Below the pieces are notes generated by a model, which was not told where the DNA came from, made no database searches, and saw only the letters and a program-made list of their open reading frames with translations. The position numbers and the translations under genes were made by a program. From the NCBI GenBank assembly GCA_030671985.1, contig DAOVHI010000012.1, positions 1 through 16,554 of the forward strand: a stretch of DNA of 16,554 nucleotides. The letters run 5' to 3'. Below are positions 6,992 through 16,554 of the stretch, piece by piece. Every line of letters begins with the position of its first letter. Within the stretch, counting starts at the first letter, position 1. The stretch comes from JAHJDO01 sp030671985 [NCBI: bacterium] (GTDB lineage: Bacteria; JAHJDO01).

Positions 6992-7606
6992 ATGTTAGAC
7001 GCGAATGTACTGGTATTAAACAGGTTGTGGCAGGCTGTAAATATATGTACGGCAAGGAGAGCTTTTTCTTTGCTCTATACAGGGCAGGCTCAGGTAATTG
7101 ATGTTGAAGCAGGAAAATTTAACACCTTCAATTTTGAAGACTGGAAGGATTTGTCGGCCGCTTTTGAAGGGCATGAAGAAGTTGCGCGTACAATTTCCTT
7201 TTCGATAAAAATTCCAAAAATAATACTTTTATTGCTCTACGATAAGCTGCCCCGCTCGTCTATAAAATTTAACAGGAAAAATATTTACCAAAGAGATAAA
7301 AACACATGTCAGTATTGCGGGGAGAGTCCTGATATTATGAGCCTCAATATAGACCATGTAATTCCTAAGGTACTTGGAGGGAAAAGCTTGTGGACAAATG
7401 TGGTTTGTTCCTGCATGACTTGCAATCTCCGCAAAGGAGGAAGAACCCCTCAACAGGCAGGGATGAGACTAATTCAGCCTCCAAAAGAACCCAGATGGCA
7501 GCATCTTGTGCGCTTTAATATAAAAACCATGCATCATGAAAGCTGGAAACATTTTATTGATACAGCATATTGGAATACAGAGCTTGAAAACGATGAGGAC
7601 AAATAA
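6992..7606 (+). CDS. HNH endonuclease-domain protein
   Basis: A 204-residue protein with an HNH (McrA-like) zinc-finger nuclease fold. A CQYCG pair at 106-110 and CMTCNLRKGG at 141-150 supply four metal-binding cysteines, and IDHVIPKVLGG at 120-130 holds the catalytic His. The N-terminal 100 residues start LDANVLVLNRLWQAVNI, a conserved opening of this widely distributed family of chromosomal HNH proteins, and include an LPRSSIKFNRKNIYQRD lead into the finger. Such proteins are common in environmental bacteria and are not tied to an obvious restriction partner; their function is not established. The gene begins 40 nt after tRNA-Glu with no clear ribosome site, and ends 2 nt before gatC, suggesting cotranscription with both. 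Confidence 0.85.
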   Translation: MLDANVLVLNRLWQAVNICTARRAFSLLYTGQAQVIDVEAGKFNTFNFEDWKDLSAAFEGHEEVARTISFSIKIPKIILLLLYDKLPRSSIKFNRKNIYQRDKNTCQYCGESPDIMSLNIDHVIPKVLGGKSLWTNVVCSCMTCNLRKGGRTPQQAGMRLIQPPKEPRWQHLVRFNIKTMHHESWKHFIDTAYWNTELENDEDK

Positions 7607-7608
7607 CC

Positions 7609-7902
7609 ATGCCAAAGGTATCAAAAAAAGACGTTGAATACGTAGCAAAACTTGCTAGATTGCGATTATCAGAAACAGAAAAAAAAGCACATGCTGAACA
7701 GCTAAACAAAATCCTCGGATATATGGACAAGCTTAACCAGCTTGACACAAGCAATATAAAGCCCACTTCTCACGTGGTAGAGATGCAGAACGTGTTCAGA
7801 GAAGACGTTGCAAAGCCTTCTATCCCGGTTGACAGCGCCCTTCAAAACGCACCCGATAAGAAAGATAATTTTTTCAGAGTGCCTAAGGTTATTGACGCAT
7901 AA
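7609..7902 (+). CDS. gatC: Aspartyl/glutamyl-tRNA amidotransferase subunit C
   Basis: A 97-residue GatC, the small stabilising subunit of GatCAB, which converts Glu-tRNA(Gln) and Asp-tRNA(Asn) to the amidated forms. The N-terminal VEYVAKLARLRLSE helix, the IKPTSHVVEMQNVFRED segment at about 50-66 and the C-terminal FFRVPKVID are conserved family features, and the length is normal. GAGGAC lies 10 nt upstream of the ATG, inside the end of the HNH gene. gatA usually follows gatC, but here a permease remnant and an MFS gene follow instead, so gatA and gatB must be elsewhere if present. Confidence 0.93.
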   Translation: MPKVSKKDVEYVAKLARLRLSETEKKAHAEQLNKILGYMDKLNQLDTSNIKPTSHVVEMQNVFREDVAKPSIPVDSALQNAPDKKDNFFRVPKVIDA

Positions 7903-7924
7903 TTAAGAGGAAAGAATAGTTAAA

Positions 7925-8202
7925 ATGGAGAAAGGTTTAAAAAGAGAGCTTACCCTTTTAGATGTCTTTTGTGTAGCTATGGGAGCAATGATTAGCTCAG
8001 GATTATTTTTCCCGGAGATCAATTAATTCATGTCGCCTTTGTTCTCGTAGGTTCTTCCTGTGAGCGTGTTTTGCATTTGAAAATTCTAGCGGCGATCGCT
8101 ATGATTGTCCAAAGTCGCGACTTTAAAAAGAAGTGGCTTGAGACAAAAGATGAGAAGGAATTAAAACACGTTATTCGTCTAGCTGAAAGAGGAAGTGGTT
8201 AA
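7925..8202 (+). pseudogene. Remnant of an APC-type permease with PTS-IIA-like C-terminal domain
   Basis: The ATG at 7925 opens a 33-codon frame (to TAA at 8026) that reads LKRELTLLDVFCVAMGAMISSGLF, the well-known first cytoplasmic and membrane segment of APC amino-acid permeases. From 8011 a different frame, with no start of its own, runs to TAA at 8202. It reads PGDQLIHVAFVLVGSS, then HLKILAAIAMIV.S.DFKKKWLE, resembling the end of PTS EIIA (mannitol/fructose type) domains. The piece between, which would be several hundred residues of membrane protein, is missing. So one deletion probably fused the first ~30 residues of a permease to its last ~60 out of frame. It is non-functional. The 310-bp interval between gatC and the MFS gene is otherwise empty. 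Confidence 0.65.
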
Positions 8203-8212
8203 TAGGTAAAGC

Positions 8213-9442
8213 ATGACTGAAGAAAAAGCAAATACGCATCGCTGGCTTGTGGTAATAAGCGGAGTATTAATAATTATGTGCCTTGGCGTGGCGTATGCAT
8301 GGGGAGTGTTTCTTATGCCCATCGCCAAAGAATTCGGCTGGGGCAGAGGGGAAACGTCTTTAGCGGTATCGATATTACTGCTGGTATTTTCTGTTTTTAT
8401 GGTGGTTGGCGGCATATTAGAAAAAAGATACGGGGCACGGCTTACTGCCAGCGTCGGCGGAATTTTTGTGTGTTTGGGCTGGGTTCTGGCTTATTTCACA
8501 CAATCCCTATGGTGGTTATACATCAGCTATGGTGTATTAGCTGGTATTGGCACAGGACTTGGCTATCTACCGGCAATATCTACTGGCGTAAAATGGTTTC
8601 CGGATAAAAGGGGCTTGGTTACCGGTATAGTTATTTTTGGATTTGGTTTTGGTGCGGCTTTTCTCGCACCTTTAGCGGCGCGGTTCATTGAGCTATACGG
8701 CTGGAGAATTACTATGCTCATCTATGGAGTCGGGTTTGGAATGATTATTGTAGGTGCGGCACAGTTTTTAAAAGCGCCGCCTCGGGATTGGCAGCCACCG
8801 GGATTGGCAGCGCAAAAAAGAGATGGGCGCAAAGTTATCTCCAACGATTTTTCTCCCGGTCAAATGTTAAAGACAACAACATTTAAGCTGATCTTTGTTT
8901 CGTACTTTACAGCAATGGTGGCGGGGATGATGGCGATTGGACATATCAGCGCATTTGCTAATGATGCCGGTTACACATCTATACAGGCAGCTTTTACTAT
9001 AACTGTACTGGCTATCGCCAACGGCTTGGGCAGAATAATTTTTGGCGCACTCTCCGATAAAATCGGAAGAAAGAATATCATAGTTGTTCTTTTTCTTATT
9101 ATGACGCTAGGAATGATTCTTTTGCCCTACATGACGATGCTTTTCGCTCTTTATGCGGCAGCAGGAATTGTCGGATTATGCTTTGGAGGTTTTCTGGCAG
9201 TATATCCGGCAGCTACAGGAGATTTTTTTGGGACAAAAGACTTTGGAATCAACTACGGGTTAGTATTCATAGCTTATGGAGCCGGCTGTTTTGCTGGACC
9301 ATGGCTTGGAGGAATGGTTTATGACGCAACTGGAAGTTACGTATCTGCCTTTATTGCTGCTGGAATATTAGCTTTATGCGGCGGAGGGATTACGGCTTTA
9401 TTTTTAAAACCGCCCAATCTTCCTGAAGAGAAAAATTTATAA
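8213..9442 (+). CDS. MFS transporter of the OFA (oxalate/formate antiporter-like) family
   Basis: A 409-residue inner-membrane protein with about 12 hydrophobic segments in two six-helix halves. The opening RWLVVISGVLIIMCLGVAYAWGVF and the E.GW.R.ET.LA segment are typical of the OFA branch, which contains the oxalate:formate exchanger and carboxylate carriers. MFS loop motifs are present as GGILEKRYGAR (67-76) and GALSDKIGRK in the second half (about 279-288). PDKRGLVTGIVIFGFGFGAAFLAP is the conserved fifth-helix region. The C-terminal end is short and basic-acidic. The true substrate cannot be read from sequence; a small mono- or dicarboxylate is likely. The ATG at 8213 follows a weak AGGTAA. 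It ends 7 bp from the convergent Na/Pi gene. Confidence 0.85.
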   Translation: MTEEKANTHRWLVVISGVLIIMCLGVAYAWGVFLMPIAKEFGWGRGETSLAVSILLLVFSVFMVVGGILEKRYGARLTASVGGIFVCLGWVLAYFTQSLWWLYISYGVLAGIGTGLGYLPAISTGVKWFPDKRGLVTGIVIFGFGFGAAFLAPLAARFIELYGWRITMLIYGVGFGMIIVGAAQFLKAPPRDWQPPGLAAQKRDGRKVISNDFSPGQMLKTTTFKLIFVSYFTAMVAGMMAIGHISAFANDAGYTSIQAAFTITVLAIANGLGRIIFGALSDKIGRKNIIVVLFLIMTLGMILLPYMTMLFALYAAAGIVGLCFGGFLAVYPAATGDFFGTKDFGINYGLVFIAYGAGCFAGPWLGGMVYDATGSYVSAFIAAGILALCGGGITALFLKPPNLPEEKNL

Positions 9443-9449
9443 GGCATAC

Positions 9450-11078
9450 CTACGTGGTAGTGTGACTATCCCACTGAAGCCCGCCAATAACAGCGTCTGC
9501 AACATTATTCAGATGGTCACCTATCTTTTCAAAGTTGCTCAGAAGATCAAGAAAAATAATTCCTGAAACTATATTGCATGCCTTGTTTCTCAATCTAGAT
9601 GTATGATTTTTCCCAAATATCTCTGTTAATTTATTTATCCTTTTTTCCCTTCCCCAGACCTTGCGCGCGATTGTTACATCGTTTAATTCCAGCGCCTTGA
9701 TTGTCTCCCCCAGCATTGCTGTAACTTCCGAATACATCTCTCTTAATTCTTTGATTGCTTTATCGCTGAACGGAAGTTTTTTCTCAATCGCCCTTTCTCC
9801 AAGCTCTACGAGATTTTCTGAGATGTCCCCTACGCGTTCTATGTCATTAACCGAATGAAGAAGCGCCGGTATTTTTTCTGCCATCTCCGAACTCAAGCTC
9901 TTTTCAGAAAGCTCAACAAGATAATGAGTTATTGAACTCTGAAGATTATCAACAGCATCTTCTTTTTTTATAGCATCGCGCATCATGCCTATGTCCTTTT
10001 TGAAGAATCCATCCATTGCTTTATCAACCATTGCCTTAACCATCTCAGTCATTCTTATAAGCTCTTTCCGCGCTTGCTCTATTGCTATGGATGGAGTGTT
10101 CAACAGATGCGGCTCCAGAAACTTCGGAGCATAATCAAGAGAGTTGTCCTTTCCCGGGATAATTTTTTCCAATAGCCTGGCACAGAACGCTGTAAACGGC
10201 AAAAACAATACAGCGATACCAATATTAAAGATCGTATGCGCGTTGGCTATCTACCTTCCAATACTGCCTGCTGTAGAAACAACCAGTTCCTTATATATCG
10301 GCAGGATAGCGAGTATTATTATTACGCCTATTATCTTGAACATAAGATGGGCTACAGCTGCTCGACGAGCCCCGATATTAGTCCCAATACTTGCTAACAT
10401 TGCGGTTATACATGTTCCAATATTATCTCCAAGCAATAATGGGATTGCTGCGCTTATGTCAATAAGCCCTCCCATGCCAAGCGCCATAGTAAGACCTACT
10501 GTTGCACTGCTACTCTGAACAATCACTGTTAGAATCGTCCCGGCAAGCACCCCTAAAACAGGAGTCCTGCTAAAATTGATTAGCATTTCTCTTGCCGCCT
10601 GGCTATCACTCAAGTGCCGCACGGTATCCGTCATAATACTCAAGCCGAGAAACAAAACGCCGAATCCAAAAATAGCTAAGCCTATTTGTTTTGTCACGCG
10701 CTTCTTGCAGAAAAAATGCAGTGCAAATCCTATTCCAATGACGGGAAGCACATAATGAGTTATTTTAAAAGCAATGATTTGAGCGGTGATTGTTGTTCCT
10801 ATGTCTGCTCCAAGTATAACGCCCAGAGATTGTTTTAATGTCATAAGTCCGGCATTAACAAAGCCCACTACCATAACTGTTGTCGCGCTGCTGCTTTGAA
10901 TAATGCTGGTAATCCCTGCACCGGCCAACAAACCGAAAAAGGCCTTATTTGTTATTATACCCAGTATCTTTCTCATCTTATCTCCAGCTGCTTTCTGGAG
11001 AGCATCGCTCATTATATGAATACCATAAAGAAACAATCCGAGCCCACCAATTGTGCCGAAGATTATGTCTTTTATCAT
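9450..11078 (-). pseudogene. Na/Pi cotransporter-PhoU fusion interrupted by an in-frame amber codon
   Basis: The combined frame is 542 codons, normal for NptA/YjbB-type sodium-phosphate cotransporters with a C-terminal PhoU-like domain. The membrane half has two inverted repeats: GGLGLFLYGIHIMSDAL and QSSSATT (61-67) in the first, and VQSSSAT (187-193) with LLGDNIGTCITA in the second; the QSSSAT motifs bind phosphate. Codon 276 (10251-10253) is TAG. The family has RQIANAHT there; here it is GR-stop-IANAHTIFN, so CAG to TAG is the simplest change. The frame then stays open through a helix-rich PhoU region to 9450. The start overlaps the argH stop (ATGA), so translation is coupled. Either the gene is inactive, or amber readthrough occurs, or there is a base error. 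If translated only to the stop, it makes a 275-residue protein lacking the last membrane helices and PhoU. Confidence 0.8.
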
Positions 11079-12448
11079 TTAAGCAAACTCTTTGCTTTTT
11101 CTATCTGGGTTTTTACGTTTTCCAGACATGTGCCACCGGGAGAGGACTTGGATTTTACTGAGGAATTAGGGGAAGCAAAATCTAGAATGTTTTTGGAAAA
11201 CAAGTTTGAAAATGTTTTAAATTCTAAATAGGTAAGATCCGATAAGTGTTTTTTGTTATCTATACAGTGTCTAACTATCCCGCCAACCAGTTTATGCGCA
11301 TCTCTAAAAGCCATTCCCTGCCTTACAAGATAATCAGCTACTTCTGTCGCGCATGAAAAGTCCCTGATTAAAACATATTCCAGCCTTTTTTTATTAAGCT
11401 TCATATTCTCTAAAAGCTTTGCACCTGCTTTTAGACAGGCCTTGACCGTTTCAACGGCATCAAATAGAGCCGGCTTATCCTCCTGCATGTCTCTGTTGTA
11501 TGATAGTGGCAGTGATTTCATTAACGAAAGAAGAGTCATGAGTGAGCCATATACTCTCGAGGTTTTTCCTCTTATCAATTCTGCAACGTCCGGGTTCTTT
11601 TTTTGGGGCATCATACTGCTTCCCGTGCAAATGCTATCATCCAATTCTACATACCCAAACTCCTCCGAAGAATAGATGACAATGTCTTCGCATAACCTTG
11701 AAAGGTGCATCATGAGAATGGCAGAGCAAGACACAAATTCTAGAATAAAATCTCTATCACTAACCGTATCCATGCTGTTTTCCGTGATAGCGGGAAAGCT
11801 TAACAACTTGGCCACATACTCGCGATCAATAGGAAACGAAGTCCCTGCAATTGCGCCCGCACCCAGAGGCATAATATTTACTCTTTTAAGGCAATCTTTG
11901 AGTCTGTTCCTATCTCTGTTCAGCATATTGAAGTAAGCCATCAAATAATGCGAAAAAAGAACTGGCTGCGCATGCTGCATGTGAGTAAGTCCAGGAATAA
12001 CAATATCAATGTTTTTCTGAGCTGTATTAACGACTGTTGCCTGAAGCTTTTTAATAAGTTCGGAGACTTCTTTCAGCTCACTGCGCAGATACAACCTTTC
12101 GTCAAGCGCAATCTGATCGTTTCTGGATCTTGCTGTGTGAAGCTTGTTGCCAACCTTTCCTGCTTTTTCCACAAGTATGCGCTCAATTGCCATATGTATA
12201 TCTTCGTCTGCGGGCGTGTATTTTAACCCCCTGCTAGAAACTTCTTGAAGGATTTCTTCCAATCCGTGAAGTATTTTTTTTGCGTCGTTCTTAGAAATTA
12301 TATTAACCTTACCAAGCATTTTAACGTGAGCAATACTTCCCTGAATATCATATTTCGCCAGCTTTACATCAATGCTCATTGATGACGAGAACTTTTCAAT
12401 AAACGGATCCAAACCACTTTTAAATCTTCCGTCCCATAGTTTTTTCAT
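11075..12448 (-). CDS. argH: Argininosuccinate lyase
   Basis: A 457-residue enzyme that cleaves argininosuccinate to arginine and fumarate, the last step of arginine synthesis, as a cytoplasmic homotetramer. It carries the aspartase/fumarase-superfamily signature GSSMMPQKKNPD at 276-287, TARSRNDQ at 105-112, and GLTHMQHAQP at 153-162 with the catalytic-site His/Thr region. WDGRF near the N-terminus is typical. Length is normal for the family. It starts 19 bp after the gyrB stop with GGAGG about 10 nt upstream, and its TGA overlaps the start of the Na/Pi gene. It sits in a replication-gene operon rather than with argG, so its transcription probably follows that of dnaN-gyrB. Confidence 0.96.
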   Translation of the reverse strand: MKKLWDGRFKSGLDPFIEKFSSSMSIDVKLAKYDIQGSIAHVKMLGKVNIISKNDAKKILHGLEEILQEVSSRGLKYTPADEDIHMAIERILVEKAGKVGNKLHTARSRNDQIALDERLYLRSELKEVSELIKKLQATVVNTAQKNIDIVIPGLTHMQHAQPVLFSHYLMAYFNMLNRDRNRLKDCLKRVNIMPLGAGAIAGTSFPIDREYVAKLLSFPAITENSMDTVSDRDFILEFVSCSAILMMHLSRLCEDIVIYSSEEFGYVELDDSICTGSSMMPQKKNPDVAELIRGKTSRVYGSLMTLLSLMKSLPLSYNRDMQEDKPALFDAVETVKACLKAGAKLLENMKLNKKRLEYVLIRDFSCATEVADYLVRQGMAFRDAHKLVGGIVRHCIDNKKHLSDLTYLEFKTFSNLFSKNILDFASPNSSVKSKSSPGGTCLENVKTQIEKAKSLLK

Positions 12449-12467
12449 AATATTCCTACCTCCCTAG

Positions 12468-14888
<2,421 letters not shown>

Positions 14889-14891
14889 TTA

Positions 14892-15032
14892 TTAAATATT
14901 CAGCGAATCTAGTTCGTCATCTTTAATCTGATACTCTCTCAAAGCAGGAAAAAGATCTACATGAATTCTACGGCTTTTTACTGAAGATGCAAGAGTAATA
15001 AAAGTCGATTTCCATTCCTGCCTATGTCTCAT
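14892..15032 (-). CDS. Small conserved-context ORF of 46 codons between dciA and gyrB
   Basis: ATG at 15032 overlaps the TGA of dciA as ATGA, so it would be translated by coupling; its TAA at 14892-14894 is followed at once by the gyrB ribosome site. The reading frame starts MRHRQEWKSTFITLASSVKS and ends DDELDSLNI, with a basic N-terminal half and an acidic C-terminal end. It has no signal peptide, membrane segment or cysteine pair. The arrangement (a stop-start overlap on one side, gyrB close on the other, exactly filling the gap) argues for a real gene rather than chance. I do not recognise the family; it may be a small DNA- or protein-binding partner. Confidence 0.55.
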   Translation of the reverse strand: MRHRQEWKSTFITLASSVKSRRIHVDLFPALREYQIKDDELDSLNI

Positions 15033-15364
15033 TTTTTACCAAGTCTAATCTTTATCTCTTTTATAAGATCCCCTTTAAATTTCATATTAATACTATTCAC
15101 TAAATCTTGTTTCATTAAATTTAATTCCTGAAGCCATGCTGAGCTATCGACTCTTACAGATAAACTTCCTTTCTTTAATTCCCGCACCTCTACGTGCCTC
15201 CCGCTTTGCTTTCCTAATATTTCTATTACGTGTTTTTTTATTTCCCCGGTCTTATTCCTGCCTTCTTTTTCTCTTATCTTAGATATTATATTACTAACAA
15301 TGCTTTTTATATGTTCTGGCCTAGTATACCCAGCCACTAAATTTTTATTGGCATTATTACACAT
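15029..15364 (-). CDS. dciA: DciA-type replicative helicase loader (DUF721)
   Basis: A 111-residue protein of the DUF721/DciA family, which in many bacteria without DnaC or DnaI loads the DnaB helicase. The hallmark is in the second half: SLSVRVDSSAWLQELNLMKQ, the conserved strand-helix unit, followed by a short IKEIKIRLG end. The basic N-terminal part (residues 15-55) is typical of a flexible arm. The ATG lies inside the end of dnaN (28-nt overlap) and the TGA overlaps the next small ORF, so all three are coupled. The place between dnaN and gyrB is common for dciA, but recF, which often lies there, is absent. Confidence 0.85.
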   Translation of the reverse strand: MCNNANKNLVAGYTRPEHIKSIVSNIISKIREKEGRNKTGEIKKHVIEILGKQSGRHVEVRELKKGSLSVRVDSSAWLQELNLMKQDLVNSINMKFKGDLIKEIKIRLGKK

Positions 15365-16452
15365 AAGTAGTTATCTGAGTTTACTTGTCTAATAACCCCT
15401 GGATTTTCACTATCTATAAAATCAAAGTAAATTTCATCATCTTTAATATTTTTTAAAACATCTGTTATATAATTAGGATCAAACGCTATTATTAACTCTT
15501 CTCCTTTGTAATCTATTTCTATTTCTTCTCTCGCCTGACCTACTTCGGGAGCCTCTATTGATAAAATCATCACCCCATTCTTAATGTTTATTTTTATATA
15601 ATTAGTTTTATCACTTACTAAAAGAGCAACCCTCCTTACTGATGTAAGAAACTGTTCGGTATTTAATTTAACTCTCTCTTTATATTTTTTTGGTAATACT
15701 TGATTATAATCCGGAAAATGCCCTTCTATTAATCTAGACGTTATTAAAATATTATCCGTTTCAAAATTAATTTGTTTTTCACCTATTATAATTTTAACAT
15801 TTTCCCATTCATCTATAATTCTCAATATTTCTTTTATTGTTTTTGATGGAACTATAACCTTTTTTTTATAATCATTAGGTACGTTTATATCATTTAATAT
15901 ATATGCCAGTCTTTTTCCATCTGTAGCTACGGCTTTTAACAAAGCTTTCTTTTTACCGTCTCCCGCTATCTCTAAATAGACTCCATTTAAAACATATCTT
16001 ACTTCATCATGTGACATGGCAAATGATGTCTTACAAATAACATCCTTAATAACGCTTGTGCTTACATTAATGCTTTTTTCTTTTGGTGAGCTTGGAAATT
16101 TAGGAAATTCATCTTTTTTAAGACTATTAATGCTAAATAATATCCTCCCGCTTCTTATTTTAATTATATTATTTTTTTCTTCTATTATCTCTAATTCTCC
16201 TTCTGGTAATTCCTTCACTATATTACTTAAGTGTCTAGCTGGTATTGTAATAATTCCTTCTTTTATTACATTACATTTAATGGTGTATTTCATTCCTATC
16301 TCTAAATCAGTGGCAAATATTGAAATATTATCTTTCTTAGCTTCTATTAAAATATTAGATAGAATAGGTAAGGTAGTTTTTAGAGTTATCGCTCCAATGA
16401 TAATTTGTGTAGCTTTTAGTAAATCTTTTTTTAGACAGCTTATTTTTAACAT
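15337..16452 (-). CDS. dnaN: DNA polymerase III beta sliding clamp
   Basis: A 371-residue ring-forming processivity factor for DNA polymerase III. The three repeated clamp domains cover about 1-120, 125-245 and 250-371; the last ends in MPIKI, the usual MP(I/M)(R/K)(L/I) finish of the family. Conserved pieces include LPILSNILIEA, TDLEIGMKY, ATDGKRLAY and EGHFPDYNQVLP, the domain 2-3 linker that lines the partner-binding pocket. The ATG follows AAGGAG (16461-16466) by 8 nt. The gene is very AT-rich: 12 of 60 bases in 15841-15900 and 15 of 60 in 16141-16200 are G or C. Its TAG stop lies in the correct place, proving amber is a stop here. dnaA probably lies to the right. Confidence 0.97.
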   Translation of the reverse strand: MLKISCLKKDLLKATQIIIGAITLKTTLPILSNILIEAKKDNISIFATDLEIGMKYTIKCNVIKEGIITIPARHLSNIVKELPEGELEIIEEKNNIIKIRSGRILFSINSLKKDEFPKFPSSPKEKSINVSTSVIKDVICKTSFAMSHDEVRYVLNGVYLEIAGDGKKKALLKAVATDGKRLAYILNDINVPNDYKKKVIVPSKTIKEILRIIDEWENVKIIIGEKQINFETDNILITSRLIEGHFPDYNQVLPKKYKERVKLNTEQFLTSVRRVALLVSDKTNYIKINIKNGVMILSIEAPEVGQAREEIEIDYKGEELIIAFDPNYITDVLKNIKDDEIYFDFIDSENPGVIRQVNSDNYLCVIMPIKI

Positions 16453-16554
16453 CTTATTTACTCCTTTTATCTATTTATATAATACTAATAACAGTAATAA
16501 TACTGTGAATTATGTTAAAAACTCTCTAACTTACTACTAATACTCTAAATATAT
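16453..16554 (-). promoter_or_regulatory. AT-rich dnaN leader with ribosome site and inverted repeat
   Basis: This is the 102-base region before dnaN. It holds AAAAGGAG at 16461-16468 and a perfect 6-bp inverted repeat ACAGTA-N4-TACTGT at 16491-16506. TGTGAATTA at 16504-16512 is one base from the DnaA box TGTGNATAA. A promoter cannot be fixed with confidence in so AT-rich a stretch. No coding frame is supported here; the next gene, perhaps dnaA, would begin beyond the edge. Confidence 0.4.
16491..16506. repeat. Perfect inverted repeat upstream of dnaN
   Basis: ACAGTAATAATACTGT pairs six bases on each side with a 4-base spacer. It could be an operator or part of an origin-proximal signal; in AT-rich DNA such a repeat can also arise by chance. 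Confidence 0.3.

Noticed and set aside
6843-7055. A 70-codon minus-strand frame across the tRNA gene
   Set aside because: It is the antisense reading of tRNA-Glu (the familiar GNRTPVGRLKTYSPRPL-type peptide) and has no support as a gene.
9443-9480. A hairpin terminator between the convergent MFS and Na/Pi genes
   Set aside because: Only short 4-5 bp stems can be drawn and no U-run follows; the gap is 7 bp.
10251-10253. Reassignment of TAG to Gln in this organism
   Set aside because: dnaN and gyrB both end in TAG exactly at the conserved family C-termini, so TAG acts as a stop.
16491-16506. A LexA box upstream of dnaN
   Set aside because: The half-sites are in the opposite order (ACAG...CTGT) to the Gram-negative LexA box (CTGT...ACAG).
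16016-16540. A 174-codon plus-strand frame rich in Leu/Ile/Phe that looks like a membrane protein
   Set aside because: It is antisense to dnaN; the hydrophobic look follows from the purine-rich coding strand giving T-rich codons on the other strand.

Overview
The window looks like a piece of a Gram-negative-type bacterial chromosome close to the replication origin. It carries an outer-membrane polysaccharide export system and a GyrB of about 800 residues, the long form with the extra C-terminal insertion. The mix of an exosortase-type exopolysaccharide (EPS) locus, an HNH protein, OFA-type MFS and dnaN-dciA-gyrB order would suit an uncultured lineage such as Candidatus Omnitrophota or a relative. 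That placement is inference from gene content, not from an alignment.

Left part (1-6728, all minus strand): a run of genes read right to left. It begins with a PP-loop/NFACT-R tRNA-thiolation-like protein (5730-6728). Then comes an EPS operon: a PEP-CTERM-type secretion ATPase, a BY-kinase-like protein with degraded motifs, a Wza-type outer-membrane lipoprotein, a Wzz/GumC chain-length protein with an internal 72-residue duplication, and the 5' part of a secreted alginate-lyase-like protein that runs off the left edge. Together these would polymerise, size, export and trim a surface polysaccharide. A candidate sigma-54 promoter lies just upstream of the ATPase. No exosortase or glycosyltransferase is inside the window.

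Middle (6729-9442, plus strand): a divergent promoter region, tRNA-Glu(UUC), an HNH endonuclease-like protein, gatC without gatA, a decayed remnant of a permease with a PTS-IIA-like tail, and an intact OFA-type MFS transporter.

Right part (9450-16554, minus strand): dnaN, dciA, an unannotated 46-codon reading frame, gyrB, argH, and a Na/Pi cotransporter-PhoU gene, all leading leftward from a probable origin/dnaA just beyond the right edge. Several junctions are overlapping (dnaN/dciA 28 nt, dciA/small ORF ATGA, argH/Na-Pi ATGA), so the block is probably one transcription unit. The Na/Pi gene has an in-frame amber codon at a position where the family has Gln. dnaN and its surroundings are strikingly AT-rich compared with the rest.

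I do not see a CRISPR array, insertion sequence, phage module or clear defence system. The most interesting items are the small gene between dciA and gyrB, the duplicated Wzz coiled coil, the degraded BY-kinase, the candidate sigma-54 control of the EPS operon, and two genes caught in decay.
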